Assembly (NCBI RefSeq): GCF_003056345.1
Contig: NZ_PYWB01000005.1
Coordinates: forward strand, 264,866 to 328,865
Source: Devosia submarina
GTDB lineage: Bacteria; Pseudomonadota; Alphaproteobacteria; Rhizobiales; Devosiaceae
Length of the DNA: 64,000 nucleotides
Reading direction: 5' to 3'
Shown here: positions 24,907 through 38,987 of the stretch, one piece after another
Layout: each line of letters begins with the position of its first letter
Numbering within the stretch: the stretch's first letter is position 1
Notes under the pieces: model-generated
Seen by the model: the letters and a program-made list of their open reading frames with translations, nothing else
Databases searched by the model: none
Told to the model about the DNA's origin: nothing
Made by a program: the position numbers and the translations under genes

Positions 24907-27375
24907 ATGACGCAAAAGCCGATTGTTTACGATGCCCCTACGCCAGCGCTCCGCGCTACCACCGTTGAAGCTATTCAGGCGGAAATCCTTGAAAGACTGA
25001 TTTATTCTGTCGGCAAGGACCCCATTGTTGCCCGCCCCCATGATTGGCTTGAGGCAACGATCCTTGCAGTGCGTGACCGTGTTATGGATCGCTGGATGGA
25101 ATCCTCCCGCGAAACCTGGCGGACGTCGCACAAGCGGGTTTATTACCTAAGCCTTGAGTTCCTTATCGGCCGCTTGATGCGAGACGCGATGAGCAATGTC
25201 GGGCTGATCGAGCCGGTTCGCGATGCGCTCAAGAACCTCAATGTGGATCTGGGCGATCTGATCAATCTGGAGCCTGATGCAGCGCTGGGTAATGGTGGCC
25301 TTGGTCGCTTGGCAGCCTGCTTCCTTGAATCCATGTCCTCGCTCAAGATTCCTGCCTATGGCTACGGCATCCGCTATGTCCACGGCCTGTTTCGACAGGA
25401 AATGAGCGAAGGCTGGCAGGTTGAACTGCCCGAAGACTGGCTCGCGCATGGCAATCCCTGGGAATTCGAGCGCCGGGAAAGTGCCTATGAGGTCGGTTTC
25501 GGTGGCTACGTCCAACCCGTGACGGACCCCGAGGGCATTGTTCGGCAGGAATGGCGGCCCAATGAGCACCTGCTGGCTGTCGCTTACGACACGCCGATCG
25601 TGGGGTGGCGTGGGGCGCGGGTGAACACCTTGCGCCTGTGGAGCGCCCAGCCGATCGATCCGATCTTGCTCGACAAGTTCAATTCGGGTGACCACATCGG
25701 TGCCCTGGAAGAAAGCTCACGGGCAGAAGCGATTACGCGGGTTCTTTATCCGGCCGATTCAACTGCTGCCGGTCAGGAATTGCGCTTGCGGCAGGAGTTC
25801 TTTTTCTCCTCGGCGTCCCTGCAGGACATTGTACGCCGGCATGTGCAGCAATATGGGGATTTGAGCTCGCTACCGGACAAGGTCGCGATCCAGCTCAACG
25901 ACACTCATCCTGCGATCTCAATCTGCGAGATGATGCGCATCCTGGTGGACGAAAAGGGCGTGGAATGGTCCAAGGCCTGGGAGCTCTGCAAGGGCGTTTT
26001 TGGTTACACCAACCACACGCTGCTGCCCGAAGCATTGGAGAGTTGGCCAGTGGCGCTGCTGGAGCGTTTGCTCCCGCGTCACATGCAGATCATCTACCAG
26101 ATCAATACGGACGTCTTAGCTGAAGCGCGGCAACGGGCCAAGTTCAGCGACGCGCAGATCGCCAATGTTTCCTTGATCGACGAAAACGGCGGACGCCGTG
26201 TGCGCATGGGGCAGCTGGCATTTGTGGGTTCGCACTCCATCAACGGTGTGTCCGCCCTACATACCGAGTTGATGAAGGAAACGGTATTCTCCGATCTGCA
26301 CAAGCTTTATCCGGAGCGCATCAACAACAAGACCAATGGGATAACGCCCCGCCGCTGGTTGATGCAGTGCAATCCAGGATTGGCAAAACTGATCAGCAGC
26401 CGCATCGGGTCCGATTATCTTGATGATATCGACCTGCTGAAGGGGCTTGAAGCCCATGCGGACGACCCGACCTTCCAGGATCAGTTTGCTGCCATTAAGC
26501 ACGCCAACAAGGAAAAGCTGGCGCGCCTCATCAAGGAACGCCTGAACATCGTCGTCTCGCCGGATGCTCTGTTTGACGTCCAGATCAAGCGCATCCACGA
26601 ATACAAGCGGCAGTTGCTCAACATCATCCAAGCGGTTGCGCTTTATGATGAAATTCGTGCCCATCCGGAACGCGTATGGGTTCCGCGCGTTAAAATCTTC
26701 GCGGGCAAGGCGGCACCAGGATACTGGAACGCTAAACTAATCATCAAGCTCATCAACGACGTTGCCAAAGTCATCAACAATGATCCGGCAGTGCGTGGCA
26801 TGCTCAAGGTGGTTTTCCTGCCGAACTATAACGTGAGCTTGGCCGAAGTGATTGTTCCTGCTGCTGACCTGTCCGAACAGATTTCCACCGCGGGAATGGA
26901 GGCGTCGGGAACGGGCAACATGAAATTCATGGCCAGCGGTGCAATCACCATTGGAACCTTGGACGGCGCCAATGTGGAGATGCACAAGGAAGTTGGCTCC
27001 GACAATATCGTCATCTTTGGTCTGTCCACTGCCGAGGTGAACGAGAAGCGCTCAAAGGGCGAAACGCCCAGCGCCATGATCGAAAGATCGCCGCGTCTCA
27101 AGGAGGCGCTGGACTCGATCGCATCAGGCGTATTCTCTCCGGATGACACCAATCGCTATCGTGAGCTGATCGGCGGCTTGTATGAGCATGACTGGTTCAT
27201 GGTGGCCCGGGACTTTGATGCATATGTTGCAGCGCAAGCTCAAGTTGATGCGATCTGGAATAACAAGCGCCGTTGGAATGCCATGGCCATCCGCAATACC
27301 GCCAATGTTGGCTTCTTCTCGTCTGATCGCACCATCCGGCAGTATGCCCACGATATCTGGGGGGTGAAAACCTAG
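24907..27375 (+). CDS. glgP: glycogen phosphorylase
   Basis: An 822-residue GT35 enzyme of usual length that releases glucose-1-phosphate from glycogen. The PLP-binding motif EASGTGNMKFMASGA sits near residues 661-675 with its active Lys. Other conserved blocks: NGGLGRLAACFLESMSSL near 120-137, VAIQLNDTHPA near 325-335, and RIHEYKRQLLN near 561-571. It opens the glycogen cluster; the next gene, glgB, is 89 bp downstream with a stable hairpin between. Confidence 0.96.
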   Translation: MTQKPIVYDAPTPALRATTVEAIQAEILERLIYSVGKDPIVARPHDWLEATILAVRDRVMDRWMESSRETWRTSHKRVYYLSLEFLIGRLMRDAMSNVGLIEPVRDALKNLNVDLGDLINLEPDAALGNGGLGRLAACFLESMSSLKIPAYGYGIRYVHGLFRQEMSEGWQVELPEDWLAHGNPWEFERRESAYEVGFGGYVQPVTDPEGIVRQEWRPNEHLLAVAYDTPIVGWRGARVNTLRLWSAQPIDPILLDKFNSGDHIGALEESSRAEAITRVLYPADSTAAGQELRLRQEFFFSSASLQDIVRRHVQQYGDLSSLPDKVAIQLNDTHPAISICEMMRILVDEKGVEWSKAWELCKGVFGYTNHTLLPEALESWPVALLERLLPRHMQIIYQINTDVLAEARQRAKFSDAQIANVSLIDENGGRRVRMGQLAFVGSHSINGVSALHTELMKETVFSDLHKLYPERINNKTNGITPRRWLMQCNPGLAKLISSRIGSDYLDDIDLLKGLEAHADDPTFQDQFAAIKHANKEKLARLIKERLNIVVSPDALFDVQIKRIHEYKRQLLNIIQAVALYDEIRAHPERVWVPRVKIFAGKAAPGYWNAKLIIKLINDVAKVINNDPAVRGMLKVVFLPNYNVSLAEVIVPAADLSEQISTAGMEASGTGNMKFMASGAITIGTLDGANVEMHKEVGSDNIVIFGLSTAEVNEKRSKGETPSAMIERSPRLKEALDSIASGVFSPDDTNRYRELIGGLYEHDWFMVARDFDAYVAAQAQVDAIWNNKRRWNAMAIRNTANVGFFSSDRTIRQYAHDIWGVKT

Positions 27376-27386
27376 GCACGTGAGTG

Positions 27387-27409
27387 TTGGCGCCCGATGT
27401 GGGCGCCAA
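27387..27409 (+). other. stable hairpin between glgP and glgB
   Basis: A perfect 9-bp stem TTGGCGCCC/GGGCGCCAA with a 5-nt loop, 12 bp after the glgP stop. It lacks a U-tract, so mRNA end protection or processing is likelier than termination. Confidence 0.6.
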
Positions 27410-27464
27410 ATTACGACTTGAGCGATATCGGTCCAGGGCGATTGTTGGTTAGGGGAGCGGGCGT

Positions 27465-29660
<2,196 letters not shown>

Positions 29661-29715
29661 ACGGCTGGTTTGTAGATACGTCCCGGTGTAACGGGCACGA
29701 GCGGAGGGTTAGAGA

Positions 29716-30983
29716 ATGGCAGACTACAGGGTACCGTCACCGCTGGCTCGTGAGGCCATGGCTTATGTGCTGGCTGGCGGACGTGGCACGCGGTTGATGG
29801 AACTCACCGATCGGCGCGCCAAGCCGGCGGTCTACTTTGGCGGCAAGTCGCGCATTATCGATTTCGCCCTATCCAATGCCATCAATTCAGGCATTCGCCG
29901 CATTTCCGTTGCTACGCAATATCAGGCGCACAGCCTGATCCGACATCTGTCCCGCGGCTGGAACTTCCTCCGCCAGGAGCGCAATGAAAGCTTCGACGTG
30001 CTGCCCGCATCGCAGCGCGTTCGCGAGGACATGTGGTATGCGGGCACTGCTGACGCCGTGTACCAGAATATGGACATCATCGAGGATTCGGGCGCCCGTT
30101 ACATCGTGATCCTTGCGGGCGACCATATCTACAAGATGGACTATGAAATTATGCTGCGCCAGCATGTGGACACGGGCGCGGACGTGACCATTGGGTGCCT
30201 AGAAGTGCCTCGCATGGAGGCGACCGGCTTTGGCGTGATGCATGTGGACGGACGCGACCGTGTGGTCGATTTCGTTGAGAAGCCAAAGGATCCGCCGGGT
30301 ATTCCCGACAAGCCTGACATGGCGCTGGCTTCCATGGGGATCTATGTTTTCGAAACCCGCTTCCTGATGGAGCAGCTTCGCCGGGACGCGGCCACTGAGG
30401 GCTCCAACCGTGATTTCGGGAAGGACATCATTCCCTATATCGTCAAGAACGGCACGGCATGGGCGCACCGCTTCCCGCGCTCCTGCGTGCGCTCCAGCAA
30501 TGAAGAAGTCAGTTATTGGCGCGACGTCGGCACGATAGACGCCTATTGGAAGGCATCGATCGACCTGACCGACATCAAGCCGCAGCTGGACCTCTACGAC
30601 CGCGATTGGCCGATCTGGACTTATGCTGAAATCACGCCGCCGGCCAAGTTCGTGCATGATTTCGACGGGCGGCGGGGTTCAGCGGTGAATTCGCTGGTTT
30701 CGGGTGATTGCATCATTTCCGGCGGACATTTGCAGCGCACACTCCTCTCCACGGGCTCCCGCGTGCACTCCTATTCCGAACTCAACGAAGCGGTGGTGCT
30801 GCCCTATTGCGACATTGGGCGGAATGCCCGTTTGCGCAAGGTCGTCATCGATCGTGGCGTCAACATTCCCGAAGGCCTGGTTGTCGGGGAAGATCCCGAA
30901 TTTGATGCGAAATGGTTCCGGCGTAGCGATGAAGGCGTGACGCTGATCACCCAGCAGATGATAAACAAATATCTGGCGGGTCG

Positions 30984-30987
<4 letters not shown>
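29716..30987 (+). CDS. glgC: glucose-1-phosphate adenylyltransferase (ADP-glucose pyrophosphorylase)
   Basis: A 423-residue enzyme making ADP-glucose, the committed step of glycogen synthesis. The nucleotide-binding [14 protein letters not shown] motif is at about residues 16-29, the regulatory/substrate block [20 protein letters not shown] at 36-55, and a left-handed beta-helix ends the chain. A GGAGGG site precedes the ATG. The stop overlaps the glgA ATG by 4 nt, giving translational coupling. The allosteric class (fructose-6-phosphate/pyruvate in related alphaproteobacteria) is known of the family, not shown here. Confidence 0.96.
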
Positions 30988-34062
<3,075 letters not shown>

Positions 34063-34075
34063 TGCCAAATCGCCT

Positions 34076-36082
34076 ATGAAGCCCATGCTCGTCCCCCATG
34101 GGGGCAGTACCGAGCGGCTTGGCGCCACCGTGTCCGCGGATGGCGTCAACTTCGCTGTGTATTCAGAAAGCGCCAGTGCAATCTGGGTTTCGATCTTCGA
34201 CGAGCTGGATCAGGAGACTGACCGGTTTGCACTCGATGTGCATGAGGACAATGTCTGGGCCGGTTTGATCCGCGGCCTTGGGGCTGGAACGCGCTATGGT
34301 CTGCGCGCTGATGGACCCTATGATCCGGATCAGGGCTACTTCTTTGACCCCATGAAGCTTCTGGTTGATCCGTACGCCAAGCGGCTCGACCGGGTGTTTG
34401 TCCGCTCGCCCCGTTTGCGGCTGGATCGTGCAGAAGCAGTCGATACAGCGCCGCTCGTGCCCAAGGCCATTGTTGTCAGCGAGAGCTGGGAAAAGGCAGC
34501 GCCCCGGAAGAAGGCCCCGAGCCTCTTCTACGAAATGAATGTGCGTGGCTACACGATGCGGCACCCCAGCGTTCAGGGGCCGTTGCGGGGCACCATTGCT
34601 GGGCTCACCACGCAGCGCGTCATTGATCACCTAAAGTATATTGGGGTCGACACGCTGCAGCTCATGCCAACGGCGGCATGGATCGACGAGGGGCATCTGC
34701 CCGCGCTGGGGCTAACCAATGCCTGGGGGTACAATCCCGTGGCCTATTCAGCAATCGATCCGCGGCTTGCCCCACGCGGACCGCACGAGTTGCGCAACAT
34801 GACCGATCTTTATCGCAAGAACGGGATTTCGGTCATTCTCGATGTGGTCTTTAACCACACAGGCGAGGGTGACGCGTTTGGACCCATGCTGAGCCTGATG
34901 GGTCTTGATGCGCGGACCTATTACCGTTTTGCCGAAATCGACGGCAAGCGGGTACTGGTAAATGACACCGGTACTGGCAACACGCTGCGGTGCGATCATC
35001 CGGCGGTGCAAAGGCTAGTGATTGACAGCCTTAGGTACTGGGTCGAAGAGATGGGCGTGTCCGGCTTCCGCTTCGATCTTGCGACAATTTTGGGTCGCGA
35101 TCCGGGCTTCAATCCCAACGCCGTGATGCTGCAGAAGATCAAGAACGATCCGGTTCTCAGCCAATGTATCCTTGTTGCAGAGCCGTGGGACACGGGGCCG
35201 GGCGGCTATGCGCTTGGCCAGTTCGGCAAGGAGTTTAAGGAGCACAACGACACCTATCGCGATGAGGTGCGACGGTTCTGGCGCGGAGAGGATGGCAAGA
35301 TCGGCGCGCTTGCCGGTAAGATTGCAGGATCTGCCGAAATTTTCGATTTTGCAGGGCGTAAGCCCAGCAATGGCGTGAACATGCTGGCCGTGCATGATGG
35401 CTTTACGTTGCGTGACCTCGTCAGCTACGTGCACAAGCACAACGAGGCCAATGGCGAAAGTAACCGCGACGGGCATGCGCAGAACGCCTCCTGGAACTGC
35501 GGCGTTGAGGGGGAGAGCGATGATCCAGCCATCATCTCCGCGCGAAAACGGGATGTCCGGGCATTGCTCGCGACGCTGTTCATGTCGCGTGGCATTCCCC
35601 TCCTGCAGCAAGGCGACGAGATGTACCGCACCCAGCAGGGCAACAATAATGCCTATGCGCAGGACAATGAAATCACCTGGCTCGATTGGGAAAACGCCGA
35701 CGGCGATCTCATGGACTTCGTGGCGGCGCTCACTCGCTTCCGCAAAGCCCATTCCGCTTTGACCCATGACCATTTCTTAAGCGGGCAGGAGCGAAATGGC
35801 GTCAGAGATGTCGTATGGCTGCATCCCGAGGGCCGCGAGATGAACGAGGATGATTGGCGAGAGTCAGGTGCCTCGGTGCTGGGCATGCATCTGCGCAACA
35901 AAGATGATGAAGTTCTGGTGTGGTTCAACCGCAGGATCGAACCAGTGGTGGCGCGGCTGCCGGACGCTGATTGGGACGTTGGGTTCGTGTCCGACCCTTC
36001 GGCCAACGTCGCCATGGTGGAAGCCACGGCAACATTGACGCCGCGATCTGTTACCGCGCTGGTGAGGCCTGCCGGATCATGA
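34076..36082 (+). CDS. glgX: glycogen debranching enzyme GlgX
   Basis: A 668-residue GH13 isoamylase-type enzyme with an N-terminal CBM48 (STERLGATVSADGVNFAVYS) and the catalytic barrel: VVFNHTGEGDAFGP, Asp in GFRFDLATILGRD, Glu in LVAEPWDTGPGGY, and the substrate block SYVHKHNEANGESNRDGH. It removes limit branches left by GlgP. The ATG at 34076 lies 13 nt after pgm; an upstream in-frame GTG at 34049 overlaps pgm and cannot be excluded. The stop overlaps the next gene's start as ATGA. Confidence 0.95.
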   Translation: MKPMLVPHGGSTERLGATVSADGVNFAVYSESASAIWVSIFDELDQETDRFALDVHEDNVWAGLIRGLGAGTRYGLRADGPYDPDQGYFFDPMKLLVDPYAKRLDRVFVRSPRLRLDRAEAVDTAPLVPKAIVVSESWEKAAPRKKAPSLFYEMNVRGYTMRHPSVQGPLRGTIAGLTTQRVIDHLKYIGVDTLQLMPTAAWIDEGHLPALGLTNAWGYNPVAYSAIDPRLAPRGPHELRNMTDLYRKNGISVILDVVFNHTGEGDAFGPMLSLMGLDARTYYRFAEIDGKRVLVNDTGTGNTLRCDHPAVQRLVIDSLRYWVEEMGVSGFRFDLATILGRDPGFNPNAVMLQKIKNDPVLSQCILVAEPWDTGPGGYALGQFGKEFKEHNDTYRDEVRRFWRGEDGKIGALAGKIAGSAEIFDFAGRKPSNGVNMLAVHDGFTLRDLVSYVHKHNEANGESNRDGHAQNASWNCGVEGESDDPAIISARKRDVRALLATLFMSRGIPLLQQGDEMYRTQQGNNNAYAQDNEITWLDWENADGDLMDFVAALTRFRKAHSALTHDHFLSGQERNGVRDVVWLHPEGREMNEDDWRESGASVLGMHLRNKDDEVLVWFNRRIEPVVARLPDADWDVGFVSDPSANVAMVEATATLTPRSVTALVRPAGS

Positions 36083-36810
36083 TTATTGCCCAGCTCAGCG
36101 ACATCCATGCCAGTGGCCTAAGCGAGCCTTTCCGACGGCTTGACAAGGTGCTGGGCTGGCTCAGGCCTCTTCAACCTGATGCCATTATCATCAGTGGCGA
36201 TCTGGCCGAGCATGCGCATGAGCAATGCTATGCCGAGATTCGAGAGCGGCTCGAGGACACGGGCATTCCGTTCTTTCTTGTGCCGGGCAATGTCGATGAC
36301 CCCGCAGCGCTCCGGCGTGTCTTTGCGGAGCGATTCAACTGGCCTGCGGACGGCAAGCTCAATTGCTCGGGCGTGGTTGGCGACCAAATGCGGGTTATCG
36401 GGCTCGACGTGACCGTTCCCGGCGCGCATCACGGTGATGCGCAACCGGTGCTCGGCTGGCTGGAGAACGAGCTGGCGTCAAGCAGTTTGCCGAGCTTGAT
36501 CTTTCAGCATCAGCACCCGTTCATGTGCGGGATCGACGGTAAGGACCGCAATCTCTGCCATAACCAGGAAGCGCTCTCCCTTGTCATTGGCAAGGCTGGC
36601 GGCGCAGCTCTTGCTCTGACGTGCGGGCATGTTCACCGCCCGATGTTCTCGCGCTTTGCTGGCTTGCCTGCCACCATGGCGCCGTCCGTTACTCGTGCAA
36701 ACACGCTGCGGCTCGATGGCAAGGATACGCTGGCCGTCGATCCGCCCGGGCTGTTGCTGCATCATTATGCGGAAACGCGGCTCGTGAGCCATGTCGTGAT
36801 GGTGAGTTAA
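36079..36810 (+). CDS. CpdA-like metallophosphoesterase in the glycogen operon
   Basis: A 243-residue calcineurin-type phosphoesterase of the class III cyclic nucleotide phosphodiesterase group. All metal ligand motifs are visible: LSDIHASG (residues 6-13), SGDLAEHAHEQCY (about 38-50), PGNVDD (about 70-75), HQHPF (about 148) and CGHVHRPMF (about 185). Its ATG overlaps the glgX stop (ATGA), a sign of translational coupling, so it probably belongs to glycogen metabolism. The family hydrolyses cAMP or other phosphoesters; a link between cyclic nucleotide removal and glycogen use is inference. It converges with and overlaps the GNAT gene by 4 nt. Confidence 0.82.
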   Translation: MIIAQLSDIHASGLSEPFRRLDKVLGWLRPLQPDAIIISGDLAEHAHEQCYAEIRERLEDTGIPFFLVPGNVDDPAALRRVFAERFNWPADGKLNCSGVVGDQMRVIGLDVTVPGAHHGDAQPVLGWLENELASSSLPSLIFQHQHPFMCGIDGKDRNLCHNQEALSLVIGKAGGAALALTCGHVHRPMFSRFAGLPATMAPSVTRANTLRLDGKDTLAVDPPGLLLHHYAETRLVSHVVMVS

Positions 36811-37274
36811 GCCGGGGCCTCAACCATGCCCAGGCGACGGTAGATCTGGATGGCTGAGGCATTGCCAGGCATCACCTTGAGATCAACATGGGTCGCGCCA
36901 CGCTCGTGGAAGGCGTGGAAGGTCGAGAGAAGCAAAGCCTCACCAATACCACGGCCGCGCCATGCGGGGAGAACGGCGATATCCTTGATGAAAGCCGAGG
37001 TCCAGGATTGAGCAAGGCCGATGGGACCGCCATCCATATCGGCGGCAATGATGACGAGGGCCGGATCGAACTCGGCATCATCGTTGAGTGCGTCCCACCA
37101 ATCCTCGAATGGGGGAACGCTGCCGAAGCCGCTTTGATAGGCTTCGGACAGGATGGCGTGCAAAGCTCTTGGCTCCGCAAGGGCGAAAGGCAGCCGCCGC
37201 GTTCCGACCGGCCAGACTGGCGGTGGGATATCAGCGCTCAGGATTTTGCGCATGCGGATAGCGGTGTCAGACAT
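36807..37274 (-). CDS. GNAT family N-acetyltransferase
   Basis: A 155-residue acetyltransferase. The acetyl-CoA-binding motif A is clear: IKDIAVLPAWRGRGIGEALL (about residues 97-116), followed by motif B with VMPGNASAIQIYRRLGM near the C-terminus. The ATG at 37274 follows AAAGGG; a GTG six codons earlier is also possible. The acceptor substrate is unknown. It overlaps the 3' end of the phosphoesterase gene tail to tail. Confidence 0.8.
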   Translation of the reverse strand: MSDTAIRMRKILSADIPPPVWPVGTRRLPFALAEPRALHAILSEAYQSGFGSVPPFEDWWDALNDDAEFDPALVIIAADMDGGPIGLAQSWTSAFIKDIAVLPAWRGRGIGEALLLSTFHAFHERGATHVDLKVMPGNASAIQIYRRLGMVEAPA

Positions 37275-37331
37275 TTGCTCAGCCCTTTGCACGAAAAGAC
37301 CGGATGATCGCTGCCATGCCCTGGCGCATTG

Positions 37332-37763
37332 TCATAGCAGCCTCATCAGGAACAAGATGAGAAAGCCGATACCGATGGCAAGGCAAAGCGGAGAATAAAT
37401 CCGGCGATCGCTAAGCCGGAAATTGGGCTCGGGCGTTAGTTCGCTCCATCGAGCCGTGTAGCCCAAGGCGCCGCGGCCGATGAAGATGGCTGCGGCCGGT
37501 AGGGCCGACAGGGTAAGCGCAAGCCCGCCGCTGGTGTGATCGGCAAGCGCAAGAGCAAGAATGCCGGCGGCAAATGTGAGCAGGCTTACGCCGAACGAGG
37601 CCCAGCGCGGGGGCATGCGTTCGACGCCCTGTGTGCCGACCACGGTTTGAGCCAGCAGTTTTTCGTCGCGAATGGGCCATGTGAGCCCAAAAGACCACAT
37701 GAGGTGAGCCATTGAAACAGTGAGCAGGGGCACAAAAACCAGTGCTGCGACTAGCATGTTCAT
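37332..37763 (-). CDS. DUF3995-like small integral membrane protein
   Basis: A 143-residue protein with four hydrophobic segments. A short loop after helix 1 (HLMWSFGLTWPIRDE), the conserved middle GRGALGYTARW and the final SDRRIYSPLCLAIGIGFLIL match DUF3995 proteins. The start is uncertain: the frame is open back to 37895, overlapping the MliC gene, but the ATG at 37763 gives the usual family length. Function unknown. Confidence 0.65.
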   Translation of the reverse strand: MNMLVAALVFVPLLTVSMAHLMWSFGLTWPIRDEKLLAQTVVGTQGVERMPPRWASFGVSLLTFAAGILALALADHTSGGLALTLSALPAAAIFIGRGALGYTARWSELTPEPNFRLSDRRIYSPLCLAIGIGFLILFLMRLL

Positions 37764-37867
37764 GGGCGGATAATACTCGTCCTCATCGATGCGCCTATAT
37801 GCGGGGATAGGTGAGAGCGCCCGTCTCGTCCAGTGCGGCATGCTGCCATAGGTCGCTGTAACAGCTG

Positions 37868-38251
37868 TCAGGGGGTATTCACCAGTTCGGAGCATGTCAG
37901 GACAGCTTCGGCATCGTCCCCTTCAGCTGTGTCGTAGAGGCTGCCGTCCGGTCCTTTGCTTTCCCAGATCCAAGAGCCCGAGGCATAGCGGGCGCCTGAC
38001 TCGGGAACAATCGCAGCAAAGACGAGGGGCTGGGATTCACTTTCGAGCGGAATGATCGCCAGGAAGTTCGGCGCAGCATCGAGATAGGTTACGCTGAGGG
38101 GTGTTTCGGTGCCGCAATCATAGGTGACGGTACGCCGCTCGAAATCCTGGCCGGCACTTAGCTGCAGCTGCAACGATGTCTCGACGGCATGAACAGGTAT
38201 TGCGGCAAAGAGCGTGGCGAAAGCAAAAATGGCGATCAATCGGTTGATCAT
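37868..38251 (-). CDS. MliC family lysozyme-inhibitor-like protein
   Basis: A 127-residue secreted protein. A signal peptide (MINRLIAIFAFATLFAAIPVHA) is followed by a MliC/PliC domain with a Cys pair (YDCGTETP and VLTCSELV) and the conserved SGARYASGSWIWESKGPDG segment. Family members bind and inhibit C-type lysozymes in the periplasm. AGGGG sits 7 nt upstream of the ATG. There is no lipobox Cys, so it is probably soluble. Confidence 0.8.
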   Translation of the reverse strand: MINRLIAIFAFATLFAAIPVHAVETSLQLQLSAGQDFERRTVTYDCGTETPLSVTYLDAAPNFLAIIPLESESQPLVFAAIVPESGARYASGSWIWESKGPDGSLYDTAEGDDAEAVLTCSELVNTP

Positions 38252-38318
38252 GAGGTAACCCCTGCAAATTTCCCGGCCCAAGCTTTCACCGCCAAGCGGC
38301 AGAATTTGGATGCTGGGC

Positions 38319-38717
38319 TTATTGCGTGCGCGCTTGCTTGACCTTGCTGTAAAGACCTGCTGCCCGGTCGATGACTTCGTCGATCAGGACTTCCCCTTCC
38401 TTCATCTGTGGATCGTTGGCCTGAGTGCGGGCGATAAGGGAATAGGAAAGGACCTGGATCGCGTAGGCCTCGTTGTGGCGGCCGGCGCGATAATGCTCAT
38501 TGCCGCGCTCTTCAAACTTCTTGAGTAGCTGGTTGTAGATTGCCGCGTTCATCTTGCCCTTGGCGCCAGACCAGGTGGTGCTTTGAAGATCCCTGGCCAG
38601 CTCAGCAGCGAAGGTACCAAGGACCCACATGATTTCGGAATCCTTGGTCCCGTCAGTTTGCAGGTCCCGCAAGAGCGTGGCAAATCGTTGCTTGAAGTCT
38701 TGTTCCTTGGTCGTCAT
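38319..38717 (-). CDS. helical conserved hypothetical protein
   Basis: A 132-residue hydrophilic, mostly helical protein without signal or membrane segment. The stretch GNEHYRAGRHNEAYAIQ near residues 74-90 resembles a single TPR-like helix pair. GGAA lies 8 nt upstream of the ATG at 38717. I recognise no named family. It is transcribed away from the predicted small RNA. Confidence 0.6.
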   Translation of the reverse strand: MTTKEQDFKQRFATLLRDLQTDGTKDSEIMWVLGTFAAELARDLQSTTWSGAKGKMNAAIYNQLLKKFEERGNEHYRAGRHNEAYAIQVLSYSLIARTQANDPQMKEGEVLIDEVIDRAAGLYSKVKQARTQ

Positions 38718-38815
38718 GGGCAATGTTCCAATTCTGGTCGTTTGCGTCCCTTAGAGCAGTTTGCGGGCGGGATCGCCATGCCGCTGGGCCAGTTCGATCA
38801 CAGTTTCATTCGGGC

Positions 38816-38840
38816 GGAACCCTTGCCCATTGCTCTCGTT
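38816..38840 (+). promoter_or_regulatory. EcfG-type promoter with no gene downstream
   Basis: GGAAC (38816-38820), a 16-bp spacer and CGTT (38837-38840): exact match to the alphaproteobacterial general stress consensus, on the strand opposite to both neighbouring genes. Start expected near 38847. Confidence 0.6.
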
Positions 38841-38846
38841 AAACCG

Positions 38847-38978
38847 CCAAGCCGGTGATGACTGGCAGGTGTTTGGCAGGCCGGAATAGCTTGCCAATCG
38901 GTCGGTAGGCTGCCGCAGAGGCTGACGCTCCTTTGTGGTGTCTCCCGTGGGGACGCGAACTCGTTTCGCGTCCCTTTT
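38847..38978 (+). ncRNA. candidate EcfG-dependent small RNA
   Basis: The interval runs from the expected start of an EcfG-type promoter to the end of a rho-independent terminator, about 132 nt, in the gap between two minus-strand genes. The only small frame (ATG at 38859, 16 codons) has no ribosome-binding site. The region just before the terminator contains GCTCCTTT and GTCTCCCG, CU-rich patches of the kind that pair with Shine-Dalgarno sequences in trans-acting small RNAs such as Caulobacter GsrN. Expression is predicted, not shown. Confidence 0.5.
38951..38978 (+). terminator. rho-independent terminator on the plus strand
   Basis: A 9-bp stem GGACGCGAA/TTCGCGTCC with a 5-nt loop, then CTTTTCGTTT. 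On the minus strand the hairpin is not followed by T, so it does not serve the MarR gene. Confidence 0.75.
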
Positions 38979-38987
38979 CGTTTCTCA

